This document shows, piece by piece, positions 21,250 through 32,639 of a stretch of 64,000 nt of DNA. The DNA is from Ophioderma brevispina. Lineage: Eukaryota; Echinodermata; Ophiuroidea; Amphilepidida; Ophiodermatidae. The position numbers were made by a program, and so were the translations under genes. The DNA is taken from NCBI GenBank assembly GCA_023653785.1, contig JAMKCH010084935.1, forward strand, positions 44,478-108,477, written 5' to 3'. Position 1 is the stretch's first letter. The number at the start of each line of letters is the position of its first letter. The notes beneath the pieces were generated by a model. It worked only from the letters and a program-made list of their open reading frames with translations, was not told the DNA's origin and made no database searches.

Positions 21250-23194
21250 CTATAGGTAAATGTTGTTATCATAATTATTAAAGGTATATCGCTAAATCTA
21301 AGTTAGGGCGAAAAGTTTCTTTGTTATTCACTCACTACTACGTTAGGGCAAAATATTGCTTTCCCCCTGACGTACCCCTTTGTATTGCGGTTTATTCCGT
21401 TTTGGATAACAAAGGATATGAATAATAATTTACGCAAATTTATGCAAATTTATTTCAATTTAGAGATTCTTTGCGACATGCTGTCTCTAAGAGGATTTTT
21501 TGCTATAGACAGCCTATAGTACAACTCATTAAGACCTTATCAATAGTGCAACCTTCCTTTCTGTTCGCCCTACTTGTTTTATCTCAGAGATGATTATAAT
21601 TATTGATTTTCTTATTCATTTTAGTTGTAAGATACCACTTCTACTACTACTACAGTCCGATTCAAAGAAGCTTACTCATTTTTATTGTAGTTTAGTAAAA
21701 AATATTGTAAGGCAATCCTTGTAAGCTAATATGTCATTAGAACGAGCAGTCTCTGAATGTCTAAATAAAAACAGGAATTTTTAAATTTGGTGGGCCAAAC
21801 CCGAGTAATACTAATTTGAATAAAGCCACCCATTTTCCTGACTGTACACATCTGGGTAACTTGCATCAGTTTCTTTTACACAAAATCAATAGTACATGAA
21901 CAAGAGAGCCTCTCTTGGTTTGCAACGTTTATTGTCAAATGCACGTTTACTTTTATACTCCTACTCAAAATCAACCAATCAAGAGCAACATTTTAAATGC
22001 TGTCAATTTTAAATGATATCCAATTTTGAATATCGCGAGTCTCTAGCACTATTTCCTCTTGGTAGACTTATTCTTGTCATTACCTCATGAAATTTAAGGT
22101 CCGGGAAATGTTTCCTTCTGATGTTAATTAAAACAATCGTCGACCACATTAATTCACATGCACTCCCCTGTGGGCCAATTTGGTACATTTTTATGCTTCT
22201 ACTATCCAAACGACTGGACCTATAGGCCTATTTAACTTAAGATATGTAAGTTTTTGGTGATAGACGTGAATGTAAGGGAGAAAACATGTAAAATGGACCA
22301 TGATTAGGTCACCTACCTTTAACAAGCAGAACCCAATATTTTACCGGAAGTGGTCACAATTTAGGTATTTGAAAAACTACTTTTTTTCTCATTTACCCTG
22401 TGAAATCTTAGGGTTAAAATGTTTGATCATTTTAATTAATTATACACAGTATTCTATGTGCCTACAAAATCACATTTTTAGCTCTCATATTGAAAATATT
22501 TTGAAATATCGGCGTGAAACTTTACAGATGAGGTATAGTGGCCAAAGACATTCAATTAAGCCTTTTAAAGATTTTCATGACTTTGAAACAAACATAGCGC
22601 AAACATTTAAGAGATCCTTTTGCACTTGCACAAAATACTAAAGTAAATCCCTTTCAATTTAAAAAATACCTTTTTTATCGATAATTGCAACACATTTTTA
22701 AATAAATCTGGTTTTGACCAAGCAATTTGGGAAGAAAAAATTAAAACGTCATTGCTAAAATTTTACATTCTACAAAGAAATCGAGCCACTACTAGTTGAA
22801 GCTAGCATTAGTGTTTTACCATTTATTTTGCCTTTTTTTTTTTTTTTTTTTTCTTCTACTATCCAAACGACTGGACCTATAGGCCTATTTAACTTAAGAT
22901 ATGTAAGTTTTTGGTGATAGACGTGAATGTAAGGGAGAAAACATGTAAAATGGACCATGATTAGGTCACCTACCTTTAACAAGCAGAACCCAATATTTTA
23001 CCGGAAGTGGTCACAATTTAGGTATTTGAAAAACTACTTTTTTTCTCATTTACCCTGTGAAATCTTAGGGTTAAAATGTTTGATCATTTTAATTAATTAT
23101 ACACAGTATTCTATGTGCCTACAAAATCACATTTTTAGCTCTCATATTGAAAATATTTTGAAATATCGGCGTGAAACTTTACAGATGAGGTATA

Positions 23195-23406
23195 GCCGGG
23201 AGCGGACATCCGGGAGTTCAACAAAATCTGCATGGCAACGGCATGACAACAACGTGTGTAATTCGACGCGCGCTGCACGCATAGTGTCATACGATGTGCA
23301 GTGAACTTAAAGAAGCAATTTGCGCAGTTTGTTTTCACCGCGATTCGGGGATTCCCTGGGCTTCCCCTTTGTTTTCACCGCGATGTGACGTCAGCCCGCT
23401 CCCGGC
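23195..23406. mobile_element. 212-bp MITE with TATA target duplication (array unit 2)
   Basis: The ends GCCGGGAGCGG and CCGCTCCCGGC are perfect 11-bp inverted repeats flanked by TATA on both sides. Unit 1 shows the empty site (GAGGTATAGTGG), so boundaries and 4-bp duplication are directly visible. The interior has TTGTTTTCACCGCGAT twice and is GC-rich compared with its surroundings. No coding capacity. The superfamily is not fixed by these features. Confidence 0.9.
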
Positions 23407-24064
23407 TATAGTGGCCAAAGACATTCAATTAAGCCTTTTAAAGATTTTCATGACTTTGAAACAAACATAGCGCAAACATTTAAGAGATCCTTTTGCACTT
23501 GCACAAAATACTAAAGTAAATCCCTTTCAATTTAAAAAATACCTTTTTTATCGATAATTGCAACACATTTTTAAATAAATCTGGTTTTGACCAAGCAATT
23601 TGGGAAGAAAAAATTAAAACGTCATTGCTAAAATTTTACATTCTACAAAGAAATCGAGCCACTACTAGTTGAAGCTAGCATTAGTGTTTTACCATTATTT
23701 TGCCTTTTTTTTTTTTTTTTTTTTCTTCTACTATCCAAACGACTGGACCTATTTAACTTAAGATATGTAATCAGAAGTTTTTGGTGATAGACGTGAATGT
23801 AAGGGAGAAAACATGTAAAATGGACCATGATTAGGTCACCTACCTTTAATAAGCAGAACCCAATATTTTACCGGAAGTGGTCACAATTTTGGTGTTTGAA
23901 AAACTACTTTTTTTCTCATTTACCCTGTGAAATCTTAGGGCTAAAATGTTTGATCATTTTAATTAATTATACACAGTATTATATGTGCCTACAAAATCAC
24001 ATTTTTAGCTCTCATATTGAAAATATTTTGAAATATCGGCGTGAAACTTTACAGATGAGGTATA

Positions 24065-24276
24065 GCCGGGAGCGGACATCCGGGAGTTCAACAAAATCTG
24101 CATGGCAACGGCATGACAACAACGTGTGTAATTCGACGCGCGCTGCACGCATAGTGTCATACGATGTGCAGTGAACTTAAAGAAGCAATTTGCGCAGTTT
24201 GTTTTCACCGCGATTCGGGGATTCCCTGGGCTTCCCCTTTGTTTTCACCGCGATGTGACGTCAGCCCGCTCCCGGC
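24065..24276. mobile_element. Same 212-bp MITE in array unit 3
   Basis: Sequence and boundaries are identical in form to the copy at 23,195. It was copied along with the unit, not inserted independently, since it occupies the same site. Confidence 0.9.
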
Positions 24277-24965
24277 TATAGTGGCCAAAGACATTCAATT
24301 AAGCCTTTTAAAGATTTTCATGACTTTGAAACAAACATAGCGCAAACATTTAAGAGATCCTTTTGCACTGCACAAAATACTAAAGTAAATCCCTTTCAAT
24401 TTAAAAAATACCTTTTTTATCGATAATTGCAACACATTTTTAAATAAATCTGGTTTTGACCAAGCAATTTGGGAAGAAAAAATTAAAACGTCATTGCTAA
24501 AATTTTACATTCTACAAAGAAATCGAGCCACTACTAGTTGAAGCTAGCATTAGTGTTTTACCATTATTTTGCCTTTGGTATTCATTTAAATATGATTCAT
24601 CGCACTATAAGAATGCTATTTACATAATCATCTTGTTCCTGCATGTTTTGCTGATTTCTTAATCTAAAATATTCATGTGAATCTATTCATTTCGGATCTA
24701 TTTTCAAAATATAGGCTGTATAATATTAGTCACCTTCCTGATCTCTGAACAGGCCGCTAAAATTTTTTCCGGTCTTGTCGATGTATGATAGGATGACGTC
24801 AAATAGAAATTGCCATTATGAATTAATTTTGCTCTCAAAATGGGCAAACATGTTAGCTCCTAAAACACGTGTCTTTCTAGTAAGTTTAAAAACAAACTTT
24901 TCAAATAAATTATTATAACTGACTCTGTAAGTTAATCGAGCACATAACAAATGTGTTTTAATTAC

Positions 24966-25073
24966 CTTCATCACATAGTTTTCCACCCCATTGAGGCATT
25001 GGACACAGACACTCAGGTTCAGACCCATAGCGAAGACACACCCCGTCATTTTGACAAACATTGGTATCGCAGA
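24966..25073 (-). CDS. Exon 7: EGF-like module 2
   Basis: A 108-nt phase 1-1 exon, acceptor TTCATACCTCAG and donor G|GTAATT. It encodes CDTNVCQNDGVC and then CLCPMPQWGGKLCDE. The six cysteines have spacing 4-5-8-1-9, and the WGGxxC end is typical of EGF modules. The calcium-binding signature is absent. It joins the next exon through a GGA Gly codon, giving a short Gly hinge before F5/8C domain 2. With A2, B2 and C2 it repeats the exon cassette EGF1-A1-B1-C1, which indicates tandem duplication of a four-exon block. Confidence 0.88.
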
Positions 25074-25284
25074 CTGAGGTATGAAAATATGTTGTTAATG
25101 ATACATGAGATACTATTTGTTTACATTTGGGGTTTCATGGGCGGATCTCTTTTTGAATGCTGCTTTTGCGCGCAAAATTCAAAGCTAACGCAAAACTCGT
25201 GTTGGTTTTTTTTTTTCAACGTTTACGTCCATCATTGAGCTTGACAAACTTAAGCGCTAAATCGAGTTGGAGACTAGAGTAGGT

Positions 25285-25474
25285 AAGAGGAGGTAGAGTG
25301 TTCTTCCCACAATGCATTTCTTCCAATACAATTTTTGCACTGGTGTCACAGTGCAAGATTGGGATGAGTTCTGTTCATTTAGATGAGTTTCTGTCACTAT
25401 AAATTCATGTGGAAATCAGTGCAAAAATTGTATTGGAAGAGGTTGCATTGTGGGAAGAACATATGACTCCTCTT
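25285..25474. mobile_element. Foldback element, 50-bp arms
   Basis: GTTCTTCCCACAATGCA with CTTCCAATACAATTTTTGCAC on the left is mirrored by GTGCAAAAATTGTATTGGAAG and TGCATTGTGGGAAGAAC on the right. The match extends to AAGAGGAG/CTCCTCTT at the edges. About 190 bp in total, between C1 and EGF 2 exons. Confidence 0.8.
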
Positions 25475-25809
25475 AGAGCAATCGACAGGTATCAACAATC
25501 AATCTCGCGCGTAGTACGAGATTTCACATTACTTTGTCCGTGCACCTTATTAATGACCTGTCTGGACCTATCTGACCACAATCAATCAATTATCCATCAG
25601 GCTTACATTTACTCATCCTACGCTGCTTACATGCACATTCCAATCAAACCTTGCTTTATTGCATTCAGTGGCTATTTTTCTCTTGCCTTTTATCTTTTTT
25701 AACGCAAGACCTCAAGCTTAAAAAAAGTCTTTGATTCTTGAATTAAACAATCAGTCTCGGAGGGTAAAACAAAATATTTCACTTGTTACACAACATAATG
25801 CATAATTAC

Positions 25810-25966
25810 GTATTGGCGGGATGAATCCAAAGATCTCCATAGTAATGTTGACCACAGTTCCTGGTGCTGGATAGAAGGTAATGGAGTTTGTCTGGATATG
25901 TTCATCTACCACAAATGCTTCCAAATGACGTTCGCTTTCATATGGTTGGTATAAATCGGCAAAAAT
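25810..25966 (-). CDS. Exon 6 (C1): C-terminal part of F5/8C domain 1
   Basis: A 157-nt exon, phase 0 to 1, acceptor AACTTGTGCAG, donor C|GTAATT. It begins IFADLYQPYESERHLEAF and ends VVNITMEIFGFIPP. The terminal MEIFG matches the 'R(x)E(I/L)xGC' end of F5/8C domains, but the normal Cys is replaced by Phe. A sequon (NIT) sits in the penultimate strand, at the same place as in C2. It joins EGF 2 through a CTC Leu codon. Known F5/8C domains close with a disulfide between their two ends; here both cysteines are absent. Confidence 0.8.
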
Positions 25967-26489
25967 CTGCACAAGTTACAATGTACAAAAATTGATAAAT
26001 TTGCAAGGGAAGCCAACCTTCGGTGTGGTAGAAAAAAGTGATAACAAACTAAAACCAGGTAGCCTTTTACAAGGTTTATGGCCAATCAACAGTGGGAATG
26101 CGCTTCTGACCTTGCAATATGGTATTAGTCGATGGAACTGCCATAGGTGTTGTAGAATAGTGATTGAAAAGTTGAGGTCATTGTACATATAGATAACTTG
26201 AAACATTTGTGACTTTTCTCTAAAGTGAAGAAGTCAAAGGCAAACTAATTGGACTTAAATAAGATGTTTCCGATTTAGTGGTTGGGATGAGTATCAATTG
26301 AATAGTGAGTTGATTTTGCAGGCAAATCAATCCAAATGAAATTATTAATATGTGAAAAACAATCAATTTAATATTAACTAGGAAAACATTTACGAGTGAA
26401 AGAAAACTGAAAGTGATAGGTGATGAATCAGCCCATAAAAAGAGCACATATGTTTTCAATTATATGTATAAAAATTAAATTGCACTTAC

Positions 26490-26558
26490 TTGATCCATAT
26501 TCTCATCGAAAAAGGGTAATTTTTCGTCCCCATCATAAGACAGTGAGAAAGATTCAAA
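26490..26558 (-). CDS. Exon 5 (B1): middle strand segment of F5/8C domain 1
   Basis: A 69-nt phase 0-0 exon between TTATTCTTACAG and CAA|GTAAGT, both strong splice sites. It encodes FESFSLSYDGDEKLPFFDEN followed by MDQ. The FSLSY strand followed by an acidic turn corresponds to the 'VxxYSxDG' strand of F5/8C domains. Exon B2 at 19.8 kb has exactly the same length and phase and starts FGTFSLSYTG, which supports both calls. Too short to be recognised alone; confidence comes from the paralogous exon, the phases and position. Confidence 0.78.
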
Positions 26559-26590
26559 CTGTAAGAATAACAAGAATAGTCTATGAGGTC

Positions 26591-26797
26591 TATAGGTCTG
26601 AAAGGTGTCCTTCGCCTTCCTATCGGATAGCATCAGAACGGTATATTTACATATACAATACAATTTAAATTTGTTTTGAAATTTTAACTACATAGTTCTT
26701 CAGGTATTGTATTGTATATGTATATGTAAATTGTAAATGTAAATATACCGTTCTGATGATATCCGCTAGGAAAGCGAAGGACACCTTTCAGACATAA
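26591..26797. mobile_element. Foldback element with AT-rich centre
   Basis: GTCTGAAAGGTGTCCTTCGC...CAGAACGGTATATTTACA is mirrored by TGTAAATATACCGTTCTGATG...GCGAAGGACACCTTTCAGAC. Arms about 55 bp with a few mismatches. Lies directly beside exon B1 (ends 26,558). Confidence 0.8.
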
Positions 26798-26804
26798 CAC
26801 CTAT

Positions 26805-26865
26805 AAATAATATCGTCATGAGTCTTCCAAACAGGCCAATCGACCATTTTGGCGAAATTGATTTT
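26805..26865. repeat. Dispersed repeat shared with 34,445-34,500 (inverted)
   Basis: GTCTTCCAAACAGGCCAATC here is present in reverse complement near 34,470 (GATTGGCCTGTTTGGAAGAT), and a weaker copy lies at 26,990. The flanking ATATCGTCA blocks also match. Confidence 0.65.
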
Positions 26866-27124
26866 TTGCATATTATGATACTATATCACAAGCTCTTTAC
26901 ATATACCAAATATTGAGCAAAAATAACATTCCAATTTGTAGATATAATAGATTTTCACTTTGGAAATCATACCCAAACGCCAAATGAAAGTCTTCCAAAC
27001 AGACCAATCTACATTCTTCTGTTTGCTGTACCTGAAAACCACCGTGCGACAGCTTATAAAGTGACCTATCGATCAATGGGATATTGCAAGATTCATCTCC
27101 TCTCTCAATCAACACTGTTTAGCC

Positions 27125-28335
27125 TATAGAAGTCTGGTTGATGTTTATGTGTGTAGCTGTATCTGAGACGATTTTGCCTCACTAAAAATATAAATTTTTG
27201 TAGTATTTTACTGACAACAATTCTGCCAAATAATTACTTTGAAAATTAACAGTATACTGTAAAAAATTGATTCAATAAAAACACTAAAAATATATATTTG
27301 GCGAGTTATTACAGAGATTGTTAATGTGTTGAAAATAAAAAGCACTGACGAACACACTAACTTAGTAGGCCTATCCACAAATGTCAACCAAAATTTTACG
27401 GTGCATATAAGTCTATAAATCTTTAATCTTAAAAGTATGGTCTTGACCTCAAAACCCTGTCTGTAAAGTTTCGCGCCGATATTTCAACCAGTTTTGAAAT
27501 GAGAGCTAAAAACATTATTTTGTAATAAAAAAAAAAAAAAAAAAAACATGTCTTCACTTGGAGATCGTGCTTTTTCTGCTATCGCACCAAAACTTTGGAA
27601 CTCTTTACCTGCTGCTCTTCGACAATCAAATTCTGTTCATCATTTCAAGTCTGGACTCAAAACATTCCTTTTCAAAACTGCATATAATGACTAAAACGAT
27701 TGTATTCTATTTTTGACATTATTTTTGTAGTTTTTACTGTTTAATATGTCACTCTTTCTGCTTCTTGTAAAGGTCAAACAATTTTGATAGTTTTGATTGA
27801 AAATGTTTATTTCAGCCATCATTTTGATTGTCCTACATGTTTTTTGTCCTAATTGTCTTGTTTTCTTATTGTTCCTGCCCCTTGGATTAGAATTTCGTTT
27901 TTCTAGATAAATGGCGCATTATAAGTGCTTATTATTATTTTTATTATTTATTATAGAAGTCTGGTTGATGTTTATGTGTGTAGCTGTATCTGAGACGATT
28001 TTGCCTCACTAAAAATATAAATTTTTGTAGTATTTTACTGACAACAATTCTGCCAAATAATTACTTTGAAAATTAACAGTATACTGTAAAAAATTGATTC
28101 AATAAAAACACTAAAAATATATATTTGGCGAGTTATTACAGAGATTGTTAATGTGTTGAAAATAAAAAGCACTGACGAACACACTAACTTAGTAGGCCTA
28201 TCCACAAATGTCAACCAAAATTTTACGGTGCATATAAGTCTATAAATCTTTAATCTTAAAAGTATGGTCTTGACCTCAAAACCCTGTCTGTAAACCAGTT
28301 TTGAAATGAGAGCTAAAAACATTATTTTGTAATCT
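27125..28335. repeat. About 400-bp direct duplication separated by poly(A) and a LINE 3' end
   Basis: Copy 1 (27,125-27,526) ends at an A22 run. Copy 2 (27,952-28,333) is nearly identical but lacks about 20 bp (the segment with TTCGCGCCGATATTTCAA). The part with GAGAGCTAAAAA and CCGATATTTC is an inverted, diverged copy of the unit arrayed at 22.2-24.6 kb, continuing to about 28,560. Confidence 0.85.
27548..27950 (+). mobile_element. LINE 3' fragment (L2/CR1-like)
   Basis: An open 49-codon frame (27,548-27,694) reads GDRAFSAIAPKLWNSLPAAL and later FKSGLKTFLF before TAA: the canonical C terminus of L2/CR1-type LINE polyproteins. The 3' UTR ends in ATGGCGCATTATAAGTGC and a TTATTATT microsatellite, as in L2 elements. 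Only the last 0.4 kb of the element is present. It sits exactly in the seam of the duplication above. Confidence 0.85.
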
Positions 28336-28573
28336 CAGTCTATGTAAAACCAGACCAAAACTAATATTGGTCGACCAAAATGAGGCATATTTTCGCTCAT
28401 AACATCCAAACCAAACATCCTTTAGCCCTGATATTTCACAGGGTAAATGAGAGAAATAGTAGCTTTCTTCTTATAACCAAAATTTTGACCACTTCGGGTA
28501 AAATCTGGGGTCAATGTGGACGAGGCTATTAACGATCCGACCATGGACCTTTAATTTTGGTAAAACATAATGC

Positions 28574-28789
28574 ATTAAACGGTAACATATAAAGTGAATT
28601 TGGATGGAAACTATAAAAGCTGTACAGTAGTTTATGGGATTTTGTTGTCAGAATTGCTTCCAGTGTTTTCCTGTAAGATTTATTAAACGGTAACATATAA
28701 AGTGAATTTGGATGGAAACTATAAAAGCTGTACAGTAGTTTATGGGATTTTGTTGTCAGAATTGCTTCCAGTGTTTTCCTGTAAGATTT
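28574..28789. repeat. 108-bp perfect tandem duplication
   Basis: The unit 'attaaacggtaacatataaa...tcctgtaagattt' occurs twice head to tail with an offset of 108 bp and no visible mismatches. Likely very recent. Confidence 0.9.
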
Positions 28790-29165
28790 ACAGTATTTTC
28801 CTGTAAATAACCTATAATTGAAAATCCATTATAGAGCATAATAATGTTGATATAATTTAAAGTTCAAATAGGAGCCTATCTTATAAATTTAGTCGTAATA
28901 GGCCTGGAAAATTGGACAAAAAATATTTTGCTTGATTTTTAAATTACGGCCAAGTATTGTCTTTTTCTGATCCGTTTTATTGTGAAGTCCACGGTAATTC
29001 TTACAGCGCACGTTATTTCGTCAAAAGGATGCATTTTAGTAGTGGTAATAAGTTTAAACAAAAATATGCATTTTAGCTGTGTTCTTTACTAGACGTAGAT
29101 TGTAAGATGTCTTAAATGCATGTCTAAGCGACGATCCGGGCGCTGAGCACGGCAAAAAAAGGAGC

Positions 29166-29354
29166 CTATACACTGTTAAAAATGATCTTAAAATAACGGC
29201 GTTTTGACTGTTAGCCGGGACTCAAAACGTGCAAATAACTATAAAAGGGTCTCGAAACGTGCAAATGACTGTAAAAAAACGTGATTTTAACTGTTGTGAG
29301 TCCCAGCTGCCAGTCAAAACGCTGTTATTTTAATGAACATTTTTAACAGTGTAC
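29166..29354. mobile_element. Foldback MITE nested in array unit 1 (also at about 30,444)
   Basis: ACACTGTTAAAAATGATCTT with GGCGTTTTGACTG and GGGACTCA is mirrored by TGAGTCCC, CAGTCAAAACGC and ATTTTTAACAGTGT. About 188 bp. The unit-2 copy is intact except for small deletions at its right end. In unit 3 the right arm is deleted. Confidence 0.8.
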
Positions 29355-29883
29355 GTTTGTCAGTTTTGAATCGCGCCAGTTGAGTTTTATTTTGTTATTT
29401 TGTTATTGTTTTTATATATAATAGTTAAAGTTGTTTTTTTTATTTTGTAATGGTACAACTATACGTTTCATGAGAATAATTTCACAATACCCTTATTTCA
29501 TTTGAGAAATATTAACACAAACATACATGTACTAAGTTACGGTAAATTGTGCAAAAAATAGTAACAATTACTCAGTTTACACCTGTTCCTGGAAATTAAT
29601 TGGTTGTTGGAGCTGTAATTAAGTAAAAACGATTCAAATCAGCTATGTTAGTAATTCAAAGTTATAACAACAAGACAATTTGTAACACCAGAAAGGTTAC
29701 AAACAAGCATTAATGTAGTAACTTATTTCCACTTCAATTTTTTATAGATAGTTCAAAAACTTCTTGTTGAAACCCTTTCACATTTTGGTATTATATTTGT
29801 TCATTTTAATTTGCAATATATTAATTTGAAAGGAAAGTAATGCATATAAATTCAATGTTCTTATATATTCCCTGTATAAAAGG

Positions 29884-29952
29884 TAGCATAGTGTCGTGGT
29901 TAGGTATTTGGGTTCATATCAGAGGGTCCCAGGTTCGATTCCCAGTTAAATA
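29884..29952 (+). ncRNA. tRNA-derived SINE-like segment, array unit 1
   Basis: TAGTGTCGTGGTTAGG (A-box-like) and GGTTCGATTCC (perfect B box) at tRNA spacing. Stems are not intact, so not a working tRNA. Recurs at 31,161 and 32,326. Confidence 0.6.
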
Positions 29953-31160
29953 GGCTTATATGTATAAATGTTACTTACATGAGTTTCAGCAGCTTAGTTG
30001 ATTAATAATTAAACTAACTTGATAATTTCTCTGTGTACTTACTAAATAAGCGCAATAAAGTAATGTGATTTTAACACTATTTGGTGTTAAAATAACGCAA
30101 TAGGGTATTAAAATAACACCAAAGGTGTTGAATTTTGACATCAAAAAAAAAAAAAAAAAAAAAAATTTAGTCGTAATAGGCCTGGAAAATTGGACAAAAA
30201 ATATTTTGCTTGATTTTTAAATTACGGCCAAGTATTGTCTTTTTCTGATCCGTTTTATTGTGAAGTCCACGGTAATTCTTACAGCGCACGTTATTTCGTC
30301 AAAAGGATGCATTTTAGTAGTGGTAATAAGTTTAAACAAAAATATGCATTTTAGCTGTGTTCTTTACTAGACGTAGATTGTAAGATGTCTTAAATGCATG
30401 TCTAAGCGACGATCCGGGCGCTGAGCACGGCAAAAAAAGGAGCCTATACACTGTTAAAAATGATCTTAAAATAACGGCGTTTTGACTGTTAGCCGGGACT
30501 CAAAACGTGCAAATAACTATAAAAGGGTCTCGAAACGTGCAAATGACTGTAAAAAAACGTGATTTTAACTGTTGTGAGTCCCAGCTGCCAGTCAAAACGC
30601 TGTTTTTTAATGAACATTTTTACAGTGACGTTTGTCAGTTTTGAATCGCGCCAGTTGAGTTTTATTTTGTTATTTTGTTATTGTTTTTATATATAATAGT
30701 TAAAGTTGTTTTTTTTTATTTTGTAATGGTACAACTATACGTTTCATGAGAATAATTTCACAATACCCTTATTTCATTTGAGAAATATTAACACAAACAT
30801 ACATGTACTAAGTTATGGTAAATTGTGCAAAAAATAGTAACAATTACTCAGTTTACACCTGTTCCTGGAAATTAATTGGTTGTTGGAGCTGTAATTAAGT
30901 AAAAACGATTCAAATCAGCTATGTTAGTAATTCAAAGTTATAACAACAACAAGACAATTTGTAACACCAGAAAGGTTACAAACAAGCATTAATGTAGTAA
31001 CTTATTTTCACTTCAATTTTTTATAGATAGTTCAAAAACTTCTTGTTGAAACCCTTTCACATTTTGGTATTATATTTGTTCATTTTAATTTGCAATATAT
31101 TCATTTGAAAGGAAAGTAATGCATATAAATTCAATGTTCTTATATATTCCCTGTATAAAA

Positions 31161-31230
31161 GGTAGCATAGTGTTGTGGTTAGGTATTTGGGTTCATATCA
31201 GAGGGTCCCAGGTTCGATTCCCAGTTAAAT
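31161..31230 (+). ncRNA. tRNA-derived SINE-like segment, array unit 2
   Basis: Same segment as in unit 1 with one change in the A-box region (TGTTGTGG for TGTCGTGG). Confidence 0.6.
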
Positions 31231-32325
31231 AGGCTTATATGTATAAATGTTACTTACATTGAGTTTCAGCAGCTTAGTTGATTAATAATTAAACTAACTT
31301 GATAATTTCTCTGTGTACTTACTAAATAAGCGCAATAAAGTAATGTGATTTTAACACTATTTGGTGTTAAAATAACGCAATAGGGTATTAAAATAACACC
31401 AAAGGTGTTGAATTTTGACATCAAAAAAAAAAAAAAAAAAAAAAATTTAGTCGTAATAGGCCTGGAAAATTGGACAAAAAATATTTTGCTTGATTTTTAA
31501 ATTACGGCCAAGTATTGTCTTTTTCTGATCCGTTTTATTGTGAAGTCCACGGTAATTCTTACAGCGCACGTTATTTCGTCAAAAGGATGCATTTTAGTAG
31601 TGGTAATAAGTTTAAACAAAAATATGCATTTTAGCTGTGTTCTTTACTAGACGTAGATTGTAAGATATCTTAAATGCATGTCTAAGCGACGATCCGGGCG
31701 CTGAGCACGGCAAAAAAGGAGCCTATACACTGTTAAAAATGATCTTAAAATAACGGCGTTTTGACTGTTAGCCGGGACTCAAAACGTGCAAATAACTGTA
31801 AAAAGGGTCTCGAAACGTGCAAATGACTGTAAAAAAACGTGATTTTAACTGTTGTGAGTCCCAGCTGAAGTTGTTTTTTTTTTATTTTGTAATGGTACAA
31901 CTATACGTTTCATGAGAATAATTTCACAAATACCCTTATTTCATTTGAGAAATATTAACACAAACATACATGTACTAAGTTATGGTAAATTGTGCAAAAA
32001 ATAGTAACAATTACTCAGTTTACACCTGTTCCTGGAAATTAATTGGTTGTTGGAGCTGTAATTAAGTAAAAACGATTCAAATCAGCTATGTTAGTAATTC
32101 AAAGTTATAACAACAAGACAATTTGTAACACCAGAAAGGTTACAAACAAGCATTAATGTAGTAACTTATTTTCACTTCAATTTTTTATAGATAGTTCAAA
32201 AACTTCTTGTTGAAACCCTTTCACATTTTGGTATTATATTTGTTCATTTTAATTTGCAATATATTAATTTGAAAGGAAAGTAATGCATATAAATTCAATG
32301 TTCTTATATATTCCCTGTATAAAAG

Positions 32326-32394
32326 GTAGCATAGTGTTGTGGTTAGGTATTTGGGTTCATATCAGAGGGTCCCAGGTTCGATTCCCAGTTAAAT
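32326..32394 (+). ncRNA. tRNA-derived SINE-like segment, array unit 3
   Basis: Same as in unit 2, including the T variant, so units 2 and 3 are closer to each other than to unit 1. Confidence 0.6.
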
Positions 32395-32514
32395 AGGCTT
32401 ATATGTATAAATGTTACTTACATTGAGTTTCAGCAGCTTAGTTGATTAATAATTAAACTAACTTGATAATTTCTCTGTGTACTTACTAAATAAGCGCAAT
32501 AAAGTAATGTGATT

Positions 32515-32632
32515 TTAACACTATTTGGTGTTAAAATAACACAATAGGGTATTAAAATAACACCAAAGGTGTTGAATTTTGACATCCTCTTGGTGTAATC
32601 CTCCTAGAACACCGGCGGTGTTAATTTTAACA
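32515..32632. repeat. AACACC/GGTGTT palindrome cluster
   Basis: TTAACACTATTTGGTGTTAA, AACACCAAAGGTGTT, AACACCGGCGGTGTTAA and TTTTAACACC occur in about 115 bp. A shorter version ends units 1 and 2 of the array. Each is an inverted pair with a 3-4 nt centre. Confidence 0.7.
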
Positions 32633-32639
32633 CCCTAGT

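Larger units (their letters stand above)
22196..24576. repeat. Three-copy tandem array (about 655-870 bp units) with poly(T) seams
   Basis: Units begin CTTCTACTATCCAAACGACT at 22,196, 22,853 and 23,725 and are nearly identical. Units 1 and 2 end in a T18-T20 run that directly abuts the next unit; unit 3 ends GCCTTTGG without the run. Units 2 and 3 carry a 212-bp insertion absent from unit 1. A diverged inverted relative lies at 27.4-28.5 kb. Confidence 0.9.
28888..32585. repeat. Three-copy tandem array of about 1.28-kb units with poly(A) seams
   Basis: Units start TTTAGTCGTAATAGGCCTGG at 28,888, 30,166 and 31,446. Units 1 and 2 end GAATTTTGACATC followed by about 23 A; unit 3 ends GACATCCTCTTGG without the run and lacks about 170 bp internally. 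Each unit contains a foldback (CACTGTTAAAAAT arms), a tRNA-like segment and an AACACC/GGTGTT palindrome block. Very high identity. Confidence 0.92.
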
